A DNA stretch of 6,905 nt from Rhodospirillales bacterium (GTDB lineage: Bacteria > Pseudomonadota > Alphaproteobacteria > Rhodospirillales > Casp-alpha2), in assembly GCA_016187325.1 (NCBI GenBank), contig JACPJY010000132.1:1-6905 (forward strand), written 5' to 3'. A program made the position numbers and the translations under genes. Under the pieces are notes generated by a model that did no database searches, was not told where the DNA came from, and saw nothing but the letters and a program-made list of their open reading frames with translations. Below are positions 1 to 5,989 of the stretch, in pieces (positions within the stretch are counted from its first letter, which is position 1; the number at the start of each line of letters is the position of its first letter).

Positions 1-1193
1 CCGTGTGCGTGCTCGAGGTCAGCCGTACCCTCGGCAAGAGCCCGTGGCAGGGGTTCCTGTCGGTCGCCCTGCCGCTCGCCAGGCCGGCGATCGTGGTCGG
101 GGTGTCGCTGGTGCTGATGGAGACGCTCAACGATTTCGGCACCGTGGACTTTTTCGCCATCGGTACTTTCACCGCCGGCATCTACGACGTGTGGCTGAAC
201 ATGAACAGCATCACCGGCGCCGCCCAGTTGGCGAGCGTGCTGCTGCTGTTCGTGCTGGTGCTGATTGCCGTCGAACGGGTCGCCCGGCGCGGCCAGCGTT
301 ACCACCACACCTCGTCCAAGTACTCGACGCTGCCAAGCTACCGACTCGCCGGCGGCCGCGCCGCGCTCGCCTTCGTCGCGTGCCTGGCGCCGGTGGCGCT
401 CGGGTTCCTGGTACCCGGCGGCGTGCTTGCCGACTACGCTCTCGTCCACTACGAGGAAACGCTGTCCGGAAATTTCTGGAGCTACGCCCGCAACAGCCTG
501 ACGCTGTCGTCGGTGACGGCATTGTGGGCGGTGCTGATCGGACTGTTTATGGCCTACGGTGCCCGCCTCGGCGGCGGCCCCGTGGTCAAGGCCGCGACCC
601 GCTTCGCCAGCACCGGTTACGCGGTACCGGGCGCGGTGCTGGCGATCGGCGTCATCATCCCGATAGCGGCGCTCGACAACGCCATCGATTCACTCTCCCG
701 CGACGCCTTCGGGGTACCGGTGGGCCTGCTTATCAGCGGCACCATGTTCGCCATCGTCTACGGCTACCTCGCCCGCTTCACGGCGCTGTCGTTCGGTACC
801 CTCGAGGCCGGGCTGGCCAAGATCACGCCGAGCATGGACGGCGCGGCGCGGACCCTCGGCTGCGGGCCGGCGGCGCTGTTGCGGCGCATCCACCTGCCGA
901 TGATGCACGGCAGCGCGCTGACCGCGGCGTTGCTGGTGTTCGTCGATTGCATGAAGGAACTGCCGATGACGGTAATCCTGCGGCCGTTCAATTTCGATAC
1001 CCTGGCCACCTACGTGCACCAGTTCGCTTCCGACGAGCTATTGGAGGAAAGCGCGCTCGGCGCGCTGACCATCGTCGCCACCGGCATCCTGCCGGTGATC
1101 CTGCTCAGCCTTACGATCGCCCGATCCCGGCCCGGCTACGGTGGCGGCCGCCGCCCGTTGGATGAGATCAGCCTGGAAGGCGTTGCGCCATGA
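1..1193 (+). CDS. fbpB: Iron(III) ABC transporter permease, FbpB/SfuB type (5' partial)
   Basis: This is the inner-membrane permease of an Fbp-type importer, which moves ferric iron delivered by a periplasmic binding protein and is powered by the downstream ATPase. The reading frame is open at the left edge, so the true start lies outside; the GTG at position 3 is just an internal codon. The 396 visible residues contain two ABC-permease EAA loops, at about residues 4-24 (pattern SRTLG...ALP) and 278-299 (AARTLG...HLP). This shows a fused two-domain permease with the front of the first domain missing. Hydrophobic segments lie near 30-48, 75-91, 119-147, 165-187, 207-225, 240-257, 304-325 and 352-372. 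The LNDFGTVDFF stretch after the first EAA loop is typical of iron permeases in this family. Its stop overlaps the ATPase start (ATGA), which indicates translational coupling. Ferric iron as substrate is inferred from family resemblance; related importers carry thiamine or phosphonates. Confidence 0.88.
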   Translation, partial: VCVLEVSRTLGKSPWQGFLSVALPLARPAIVVGVSLVLMETLNDFGTVDFFAIGTFTAGIYDVWLNMNSITGAAQLASVLLLFVLVLIAVERVARRGQRYHHTSSKYSTLPSYRLAGGRAALAFVACLAPVALGFLVPGGVLADYALVHYEETLSGNFWSYARNSLTLSSVTALWAVLIGLFMAYGARLGGGPVVKAATRFASTGYAVPGAVLAIGVIIPIAALDNAIDSLSRDAFGVPVGLLISGTMFAIVYGYLARFTALSFGTLEAGLAKITPSMDGAARTLGCGPAALLRRIHLPMMHGSALTAALLVFVDCMKELPMTVILRPFNFDTLATYVHQFASDELLEESALGALTIVATGILPVILLSLTIARSRPGYGGGRRPLDEISLEGVAP

Positions 1194-2308
1194 TGATCGG
1201 CGGACTGCACATCAGCAACGTGTCGCACGCCTTCACTGCCGGCTGCCCGGTACTTAACGGAGTGTCGGTGTTCGTGGCGCCGGGCGAGCTGGTGTGCCTG
1301 CTCGGGCCATCAGGGTGCGGCAAGACAACGTTGTTGCGCGTCGCCGCCGGGTTGGAGGTGCTGCAGGTCGGCCAAGTGCGAGTCGGCGAGCGGATCGTCG
1401 CCGAGGGCCGCCACGGCGTCCACGTGCCGCCGGAAAAGCGCGGCATCGGCCTGATGTTCCAGGACTATGCGCTATTCCCACACCTGACGGTGCTGGAGAA
1501 CATCACCTTCGGCCTCAATCATGCGCCGCAGCGTCGCAAATGGGCATCAGAGGCGTTAACGCGCATGGGTCTCGAGGCCTATGCCGGGGTCTATCCGCAC
1601 ATCCTGTCGGGTGGCGAACAGCAGCGAGTAGCGCTGCTCCGAGCACTGGCGCCGGAGCCGCAGGTGCTGCTGCTCGATGAGCCATTCTCCGGCCTCGACG
1701 TCACCCGCCGCGCCAGCATCCGGGCGGAGACGTTGGGATTGCTCAAAGAGACCGGGGTCGCCACCCTGATGGTGACCCACGACCCGGAGGAGGCGATGTT
1801 CATGGCCGACCGCATCCTGGTGATGAATGACGGCCGGGTGATCCAGGATGGTACCCCGGTCGAGACCTATTTCGAGCCGGCGACCGCCTTCGTCGCCGCC
1901 CTGTTCGGGCCGGTCAACCGGCTGCGTGGCGTCGTCCGGGGCGGTCACGTGGCGACCCCTCTCGGCACCTTCGACGCGACCGGGTTCAAGGACGACACGG
2001 CGGTGGAGATCCTGATCCGGCCGGAAGGCCTGCGCCTAGCGCGGCCCGGCGAGACGCCGGAAGTGCGCGCCGGCGACGTTCCGTGCAAACCGGCGCCGGT
2101 CAGCGGCCGCGCGTCGCGTCGAGCGCCGATCCGCGCCGTCTCGGCGCGGCCGCTCGGGCGGTCCAGCCACGTGGTGCTGAGGGTGCCCGACGGCGATGGC
2201 CAAGCGCTGACCATCGAGGCGCGGGTGCCGGGCGTATTCCTGCCGCAGCCGGGCGTCGAGGTCCAGGTCACCGTCAACCCCCGCCAGGCCCACGTTTTCC
2301 CCGCATAG
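1190..2308 (+). CDS. fbpC: Iron(III) ABC transporter ATP-binding protein, FbpC type
   Basis: This cytoplasmic ATPase (372 aa, normal length for the family) would energise the upstream permease. The motifs are complete: Walker A GPSGCGKTT at 39-47, Q-loop Gln91 in MFQDYALFPH, signature LSGGEQQR at 139-146, Walker B LLLDE at 160-164, D-loop SGLD at 167-170 and H-loop His197 in VTHD. A C-terminal TOBE-like region runs from about 272 to 372, recognisable by ILIRPEGLRL, the LGRSS segment near 322-326 and a closing FLPQPG...VNPRQAHVF pattern. Residues about 299-316 form an Arg/Ala-rich linker, but the frame stays open and the TOBE pattern resumes, so I see no frameshift. ATG at 1190 overlaps the permease stop by 4 nt. 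ATG at 1193 is an alternative start differing by one residue. Substrate assignment rests on the neighbouring permease and is less certain than the ATPase call. Confidence 0.88.
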   Translation: MMIGGLHISNVSHAFTAGCPVLNGVSVFVAPGELVCLLGPSGCGKTTLLRVAAGLEVLQVGQVRVGERIVAEGRHGVHVPPEKRGIGLMFQDYALFPHLTVLENITFGLNHAPQRRKWASEALTRMGLEAYAGVYPHILSGGEQQRVALLRALAPEPQVLLLDEPFSGLDVTRRASIRAETLGLLKETGVATLMVTHDPEEAMFMADRILVMNDGRVIQDGTPVETYFEPATAFVAALFGPVNRLRGVVRGGHVATPLGTFDATGFKDDTAVEILIRPEGLRLARPGETPEVRAGDVPCKPAPVSGRASRRAPIRAVSARPLGRSSHVVLRVPDGDGQALTIEARVPGVFLPQPGVEVQVTVNPRQAHVFPA

Positions 2309-2315
2309 TGAGGGG

Positions 2316-2348
2316 TGCCGGGCCCAGCGGCGGCGGTCGCACCCGGCA
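2316..2348. repeat. Inverted repeat just after fbpC, terminator-like hairpin without a T-tract
   Basis: TGCCGGG at 2316-2322 is perfectly complementary to CCCGGCA at 2342-2348, with a 19-nt GC-rich spacer. An alternative pairing is GGGTGC (2313-2318) with GCACCC (2339-2344). It begins 7 nt after the fbpC stop, where a terminator would be expected. However, AATAATT rather than a run of T follows, so a classical intrinsic terminator is not shown. The right arm is also the left half of the ftr-like palindrome at 2342-2360. Confidence 0.5.
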
Positions 2349-2360
2349 ATAATTGCTCGG
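2342..2360. promoter_or_regulatory. ftr-like palindrome upstream of flgE (putative FlbD-type activator site)
   Basis: CCCGGCAATAATTGCTCGG is an imperfect inverted repeat (CCCGGCAA / TTGCTCGG around TAA). It matches 15 of 19 positions of the element at 4265-4283 upstream of flgI. The form resembles the Caulobacter ftr element bound by FlbD, remembered as roughly C-CGGC--AAA--GC-G, with two mismatches here. Its centre lies about 129 nt upstream of the predicted transcription start, a normal distance for a sigma-54 enhancer site. Binding by a FlbD-like protein is inferred. Confidence 0.6.
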
Positions 2361-2425
2361 TCGAGCCATTGTCACCCGCCATCGCGGCAGGACCTGCCCA
2401 GGCGCGAACGCAAACTATCAAGCCG

Positions 2426-2438
2426 GATCAATGGGTTA
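2426..2438 (+). promoter_or_regulatory. IHF-like site between palindrome and flgE promoter
   Basis: GATCAATGGGTTA fits the IHF consensus WATCAANNNNTTR with one mismatch, at the first base. It lies 65 nt after the palindrome and 15 nt before the sigma-54 element, where IHF would bend DNA to bring an enhancer-bound activator to the polymerase. The matching site in front of flgI has the same 15-nt spacing, which raises confidence above that of a lone short match. Confidence 0.55.
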
Positions 2439-2453
2439 AAACGTCACAACGGT

Positions 2454-2469
2454 TGGCATCGTTCTTGCG
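2454..2469 (+). promoter_or_regulatory. Sigma-54 promoter of flgE
   Basis: TGGCATCGTTCTTGCG has the -24 GG (2455-2456) and -12 GC (2467-2468) separated by exactly 10 nt. It closely fits TGGCAYRNNNNTTGCW, with mismatches only at the R position and the last base. Transcription would start near 2480, giving a leader of about 50 nt before flgE. Hook genes in several alphaproteobacteria, notably Caulobacter, use sigma-54 promoters. Confidence 0.82.
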
Positions 2470-2530
2470 ACCTTGAGCCCGGCATTGCGGCCGGTGGCGC
2501 CACCGGTATCCCTTTCGCCGGAGAAACCTC

Positions 2531-4129
2531 ATGGGCTACTCGCTGTTCCAGTCGTCGACGCTCGGCATGATGAGCCAAGCGCATGCGCTGAACACCATCG
2601 GCAGCAACATCGCCAACGTCAGCACCGGTGGCTTCAAGAGGACCGAGACCCGCTTCGAGACGGTGCTCAGCAACACCATCCGCACCGGCGCCGGCGCCGA
2701 CGGCGCGGTGTCCTTCGCCAGCCCCGAATCGGCGTTCGGCGGCGTCAAGCCGAAAGATTACCAGATCATCGACCAGCAGGGCATCGTTACCGCCACGACG
2801 CGCGACCTCGATTTGGCGATCGTCGGCGACGGCTTCTTCCAGGTCAGTCCCGACCTGCAGGTGTCCGGCCAAATCTTCTACACCCGCGACGGCAGTTTCG
2901 AGATCAACGTCGCCGGCGCGACCACCACGGGAACCGACAGTTCCGGCAACACTTTCACCATTCAGGAAGGCTATCTCGCCGACAAGAATGGCTTTTTCCT
3001 GCTCGGCGACGCCGCCGACGTGAACGGCCAATTCACGTCGACCACGGCGGCGCCGATGCGAGTCGATCAATTCGCGTTCGCCAATCAGTTCCAGGCGACG
3101 ACCTCCGCCAGCGTCGGATTCAACCTGTCGTCGTTGAAACAGTTCGGCAACGCGGGCGATACCTTCGCGCTGAAGATCGTCGACTCCAACGGCAAGCAGC
3201 GCACCGTCAGCTTCACGCTCACCAAGGCGCTGACCGCCAATCAATGGCGGATGCAGGTCAGCGGCGACAACCTGACCACGTCGTCGATCACGCCCGGCGC
3301 CGCGTTCTCGCTCTCCACCGGCACCGGCACCGGACGCATTCTGGTGCTCGACCCGGCGACCCGCAAGATCAGCATCAACAACGAGAACCTACAGACCGCC
3401 CCGGTCCCCGGCGTGTTCCAGGGTCTAAAGGCCGGCGATCCGATCACCATCACGGGCTCGGCGGGCAACGACGGCACGTATACCATCAGCGCGATTTCCG
3501 CCGATTTCTCGAGCATCACGGTCAACGCAGCGACGCCGCTCCCCGGCGGCGCCGAGACCATCACCACCACGGCCACGGTGAGCTCGTCGCAGTCGATCGC
3601 CAATCCATTGATATTCTCCAGCGACGGCTCGCTGACATCACCCACCAGCGTCACCATCGCCCTGACGTGGAGCGACGGCGCCACCAACTCGTTCACTTTC
3701 GACATGAGCACGGCGACGCAATTCAACGGCGAGTTCACGATCTTCAACACTAGCCAGAACGGGCTCGCCGCCTCCAGCCTGAGACAGATCAGTTTCGATG
3801 CCGCCGGCCACGTCATCGGCGAATTCGAGGACGGCACCGCCCGCAAGATCTACAAGGTGCCGCTCGCCACCTTCGTCAATCCCAACGGCCTCGAAATCAG
3901 GAACGGCAACCTGTTTGCCGAGAGCCCGCTGTCTGGTGCGGCACGGGTGGTGTTCGCCGATCAGTCGGGAATCGCCATCCTGTCGCCGAACGCGGTCGAG
4001 GTGTCGAACGTTGACCTGGCGAGCGAATTCACGCAGATGATCCGCGTGCAGCAGGCCTATAACTCGTCGGCCACCGTGTTCAAAACCGTCGACGAGATGA
4101 CGATCGTCGCCCGCGACCTGAAGGCATAA
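2531..4129 (+). CDS. flgE: Flagellar hook protein FlgE
   Basis: FlgE is the structural subunit of the flagellar hook, the curved universal joint outside the cell, and is exported by the flagellar type III apparatus. The 532-aa product has no Sec signal peptide. Its N-terminal rod/hook motif lies at about 5-45 (ALNTIGSNIANVSTGGFKR). A basal-body pattern follows at about 93-130 (DLAIVGDGFFQV, then FYTRDGSF). The conserved C-terminal D0 helix is at about 490-532 (VDLASEFTQMIRVQQAYNSS, ending in VARDLKA). The middle, about 180-430, is the surface-exposed part and includes an apparent insertion at about 255-352. The ATG is preceded by GGAG at 2520-2523 with a 7-nt spacer. It is transcribed from its own sigma-54 promoter and followed by a terminator, so it is probably monocistronic. 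FlgG and FlgF share both ends, but the length and large central domain favour FlgE. Confidence 0.9.
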   Translation: MGYSLFQSSTLGMMSQAHALNTIGSNIANVSTGGFKRTETRFETVLSNTIRTGAGADGAVSFASPESAFGGVKPKDYQIIDQQGIVTATTRDLDLAIVGDGFFQVSPDLQVSGQIFYTRDGSFEINVAGATTTGTDSSGNTFTIQEGYLADKNGFFLLGDAADVNGQFTSTTAAPMRVDQFAFANQFQATTSASVGFNLSSLKQFGNAGDTFALKIVDSNGKQRTVSFTLTKALTANQWRMQVSGDNLTTSSITPGAAFSLSTGTGTGRILVLDPATRKISINNENLQTAPVPGVFQGLKAGDPITITGSAGNDGTYTISAISADFSSITVNAATPLPGGAETITTTATVSSSQSIANPLIFSSDGSLTSPTSVTIALTWSDGATNSFTFDMSTATQFNGEFTIFNTSQNGLAASSLRQISFDAAGHVIGEFEDGTARKIYKVPLATFVNPNGLEIRNGNLFAESPLSGAARVVFADQSGIAILSPNAVEVSNVDLASEFTQMIRVQQAYNSSATVFKTVDEMTIVARDLKA

Positions 4130-4180
4130 GGCCCGGCCGGCGGCCGCCGTTTCCGACCATCCGTCCAGCACGCTCCGCGG

Positions 4181-4205
4181 TCGCGCCGGCCGCGGCGCGG
4201 TTTTT
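4181..4205 (+). terminator. Intrinsic terminator of flgE
   Basis: CGCGCCG (4182-4188) and CGGCGCG (4193-4199) form a perfect 7-bp GC stem around the tetraloop GCCG. A G and then TTTTT (4201-4205) follow, and a T-G wobble extends the stem by one pair. It lies about 50 nt after the flgE stop and separates flgE from the flgI operon. Confidence 0.78.
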
Positions 4206-4264
4206 CAGGCGCCCCTGCGTGTCCCTCGCCCTGCCCCTTCCCGCCTTCCCCGGTTTCCGGTCAT

Positions 4265-4283
4265 CCCGGCAAAAACTGCCGGG
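4265..4283. promoter_or_regulatory. ftr-like palindrome upstream of flgI (putative FlbD-type activator site)
   Basis: CCCGGCAAAAACTGCCGGG is a perfect 7-bp inverted repeat (CCCGGCA / TGCCGGG) around AAAAC. It matches every defined position of the Caulobacter ftr pattern as I recall it (C-CGGC--AAA--GC-G). No T-tract follows, so it is not a good terminator. Its centre is about 130 nt upstream of the predicted start, essentially the same as the flgE palindrome. Binding by a FlbD-like sigma-54 activator is inferred. Confidence 0.68.
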
Positions 4284-4341
4284 CAGGCTTGGGCCGGCGC
4301 CGCTCGCGGGCCGGCGGCGGTCCTGCGGCTCCGATGTAAAA

Positions 4342-4370
4342 CCGAAATTTTTCAATGACTTGAACGGAAC
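4342..4370 (+). repeat. Imperfect direct repeat, copy 1 (upstream of flgI promoter)
   Basis: This 29-nt segment begins CCGAAATTT and ends TTGAACGGAAC. It recurs with small gaps and a few substitutions as the 27-nt copy at 4425-4451. It contains the IHF-like site at 4350-4362 and ends 7 nt before the sigma-54 element. It is more AT-rich than its surroundings. Confidence 0.6.
4350..4362 (+). promoter_or_regulatory. IHF-like site between palindrome and flgI promoter
   Basis: TTTCAATGACTTG fits WATCAANNNNTTR with one mismatch, at the second base. It starts 66 nt after the palindrome and ends 15 nt before the sigma-54 element, reproducing the flgE layout. The likely role is DNA bending for sigma-54 activation, inferred from position and consensus. 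Confidence 0.55.
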
Positions 4371-4377
4371 CTCGCCT

Positions 4378-4393
4378 TGGCATGGAATTCGCA
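4378..4393 (+). promoter_or_regulatory. Sigma-54 promoter of the flgI-flgJ-flgN-flgK operon
   Basis: TGGCATGGAATTCGCA has -24 GG at 4379-4380 and -12 GC at 4391-4392, exactly 10 nt apart. It fits TGGCAYRNNNNTTGCW with a single mismatch (TCGC instead of TTGC). The predicted start is near 4404, giving a leader of about 54 nt. No other promoter or terminator is visible between here and flgK, so it probably drives the whole operon. Confidence 0.78.
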
Positions 4394-4424
4394 ACGATAA
4401 AGAGCGCTGGAAATCGGGCTTTCC

Positions 4425-4451
4425 CCGAATTTCAACGAATTGGAACGGAAC
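4425..4451 (+). repeat. Imperfect direct repeat, copy 2 (flgI leader and ribosome binding site)
   Basis: This is the second copy of the 4342-4370 repeat, starting 83 nt after it. It begins CCGAATTTC and ends TTGGAACGGAAC. It also contains an IHF-like match (TTTCAACGAATTG, 4430-4442, one mismatch). Its closing GGAA is the likely Shine-Dalgarno for the flgI ATG at 4458. It lies in the predicted transcript leader, so the two copies flank the promoter. Confidence 0.6.
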
Positions 4452-4457
4452 GACAAA

Positions 4458-5633
4458 ATGACCATGACGGCAATCACCATCGTGCGCACCGGATGCCCGA
4501 TGCCCTGGATAGAGACGTTCCGCAAGGCCGCCGTCGCCACGCTCGCGGCCGTCCTGATGCTGCTGATCGCCGCCGGCCCGGCCCATGCCGCTTCGCGCAT
4601 CAAGGACATCGTGGATTTTGAGGGCGTCCGCGACAACATGCTGGTTGGTTTCGGCCTCGTGGTCGGCCTCAGCAACACCGGCGACACCCTGAAGACCGGC
4701 GGTTTCACCAAGCAGAGCCTGCAGGCGATGCTGAACCGCCTTGGCGTCAAGCCGACCGATACTGGCCTCGATTCCAAGAACGTCGCCGCGGTCATGGTGA
4801 CCGCCTCGCTGCCGCCGTTCGCCCGCCAGGGCAGCCGCATGGACGTCACCGTCAGCGCGCTCGGGGACTCCAAGAGCCTGCTCGGCGGCACGCTGCTGGT
4901 GACGCCGCTGCTCGGCGCCGACGGCGAGGTCTACGCCGTCGCCCAGGGACAACTGGCGGTCGGCGGCTTCCAGGCCGGCGGCCAGGCGGAAACCGTGACC
5001 AAGGGCGTGCCGACCAGCGGCCGCATCGCCAGCGGCGCCATCGTCGAGCGCGAACTCGGCTTCGAGATGGCCAACAAGGCGAGGGTCAAGCTGACGCTGC
5101 GCAATCCGGACTTCACCACTGCCCGGCGCATTTCCCAGGCGATCAACGCCTTCCTTGGCACCGCGGCGGCGGGCGCCAGCGATCCGACGACCATCCATCT
5201 CGAGGTCCCCGAGAGTTACCGCAACAACGTCGTCAATCTGCTGACCGATATCGAGCAGCTTCGTGTCGAGCCCGATCAGCTGGCCCGCGTCGTCATCGAC
5301 GAGCATTCGGGCACCATCGTCATGGGCGAGAACGTGCGCATCTCGACGGTCGCCATCGCGCAGGGCTCGTTGACGATCCGCATCACCGAGGCGGCGCAGG
5401 TGTCGCAGCCCGGCCCATTCGCCGAAGTCGGCACCACGACGACCGTGCAACGCACCGACATTCAGGTCGACGAGGGCGCCGACAAGCGGCTGACGGTGCT
5501 GCCGTCGGGCGTCAGCATCCAGGAGCTGGTTAACGGCTTGAATGCGCTGGGTATCGGGCCGCGCGACATGATCACCATCCTGCAGGCGATCAAGACCGCG
5601 GGCGCGCTGCAGGCGGAAATCGAGGTGATGTGA
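4458..5633 (+). CDS. flgI: Flagellar P-ring protein FlgI
   Basis: FlgI forms the P-ring, the periplasmic bushing around the rod at the peptidoglycan layer, and is exported by Sec. From ATG 4458 the product is 391 aa. It has a hydrophobic core at about 24-40 and a likely cleavage after AHA (residues 42-44), before the mature start ASRIKDIVDFEG. Family patterns run through the protein: NMLVGFGLVVGL near 60, MVTASLPPFARQGSRMDVTV near 113-132, GGTLLVTPL near 142, VVIDEHSGTIVMGENVRIS near 277-295, and a C-terminus rich in LVNGLNALGIGPRDMI and LQAIKTAGALQAEIEVM. I chose 4458 because GGAA lies 7 nt upstream. The frame is open from TTG 4440, and ATG 4500 would give a more usual short signal peptide. 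It is the first gene of its operon and is not preceded by flgH here. Confidence 0.93.
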   Translation: MTMTAITIVRTGCPMPWIETFRKAAVATLAAVLMLLIAAGPAHAASRIKDIVDFEGVRDNMLVGFGLVVGLSNTGDTLKTGGFTKQSLQAMLNRLGVKPTDTGLDSKNVAAVMVTASLPPFARQGSRMDVTVSALGDSKSLLGGTLLVTPLLGADGEVYAVAQGQLAVGGFQAGGQAETVTKGVPTSGRIASGAIVERELGFEMANKARVKLTLRNPDFTTARRISQAINAFLGTAAAGASDPTTIHLEVPESYRNNVVNLLTDIEQLRVEPDQLARVVIDEHSGTIVMGENVRISTVAIAQGSLTIRITEAAQVSQPGPFAEVGTTTTVQRTDIQVDEGADKRLTVLPSGVSIQELVNGLNALGIGPRDMITILQAIKTAGALQAEIEVM

Positions 5634-5989
5634 TGAACGGCTTGGCCAGCGACAGCCAGTTCCTGACGCAAGCCGACAACGCGCTTGCCGCGGGCCGTTC
5701 GCTGCCGAAGTCAAAACACGCCCAGAACCTTCGCCAAGCGCGCAAGATTTCTCAAGAATTCGAGGCCGTATTCCTCGGTCAGATGCTGCAGCCGATGTTC
5801 CAGAACATCAACGCCGCCGAGCCGTTCGGCGGCAGCCCGTCAGAAAAGATGTGGCGTTCGATGCAGGTCGACGAATACGGCAAGGCGATCGCCCGTGCCG
5901 GCGGCATCGGTCTCGCCGACGCCGTGTTCAAGGAAATACTAAAAGCGCAGGAGAACAGACAAAATGGATCCGACAAACCGCGTCAATGA
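5633..5989 (+). CDS. flgJ: Rod-binding protein FlgJ, single-domain form
   Basis: This 118-aa protein matches the N-terminal rod-binding (rod-capping) domain of FlgJ, which helps assemble the flagellar rod in the periplasm. Recognisable patterns are ISQEFEAVFLGQMLQPMF at about 39-56, FGGSPSEKMWRSMQVDEYGKA at about 65-85 and a helical GGIGLADAVFKEIL near 90-103. It lacks the C-terminal muramidase domain of the enterobacterial protein. That is common in alphaproteobacteria, where a separate lytic enzyme is expected. ATG 5633 is preferred because GAGGTGAT at 5622-5629, inside the end of flgI, is a strong Shine-Dalgarno; GTG 5630 would overlap it. The start overlaps the flgI stop by one base (TGATG), suggesting coupled translation. 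The polar tail after residue 104 overlaps the start of the next gene. Confidence 0.88.
   Translation: MNGLASDSQFLTQADNALAAGRSLPKSKHAQNLRQARKISQEFEAVFLGQMLQPMFQNINAAEPFGGSPSEKMWRSMQVDEYGKAIARAGGIGLADAVFKEILKAQENRQNGSDKPRQ

Noticed and set aside
2083..2165. Possible frameshift in the TOBE region of fbpC, suggested by an Arg/Ala/Pro-rich stretch
   Set aside because: The same frame resumes the expected TOBE pattern (LGRSS, then FLPQPG and the VNPRQAHVF ending) and the total length is normal, so this is better read as a variable linker.
2444..3244. A 266-codon open frame on the - strand over the start of flgE
   Set aside because: This is an antisense shadow of flgE and of its promoter. The product is compositionally biased and has no motifs.
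2473..3753. A 426-codon open frame on the + strand overlapping flgE
   Set aside because: It is an alternate frame of flgE, extremely rich in Arg, His, Gln and Pro, with no recognisable family pattern or supporting start signal.
4138..4149. Perfect 12-nt palindrome CGGCGGCCGCCG just after flgE as a terminator
   Set aside because: It has no room for a loop and only TTT follows. The hairpin at 4181-4205, with a proper loop and five T, is the better terminator. GC-rich palindromes of this kind are common by chance here.
4291..4316. Short direct repeat GGGCCGGCG at 4291-4299 and 4308-4316
   Set aside because: Only nine GC-rich bases match and similarity stops there. In this base composition it does not stand out, and nothing equivalent appears in the flgE control region.
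4382..4621. Small 79-codon + strand frame starting at the ATG inside the flgI sigma-54 element
   Set aside because: Its start lies upstream of the predicted transcript start and most of it runs out of frame through the flgI signal peptide. It is a shadow.
4080..5714. A 544-codon open frame on the - strand across flgI and its upstream region
   Set aside because: It lies opposite flgI, which has unmistakable family motifs. Its product is a low-complexity Arg/Asp/Gly/Ala string with no domain pattern, as expected for the antisense of a GC-rich gene.
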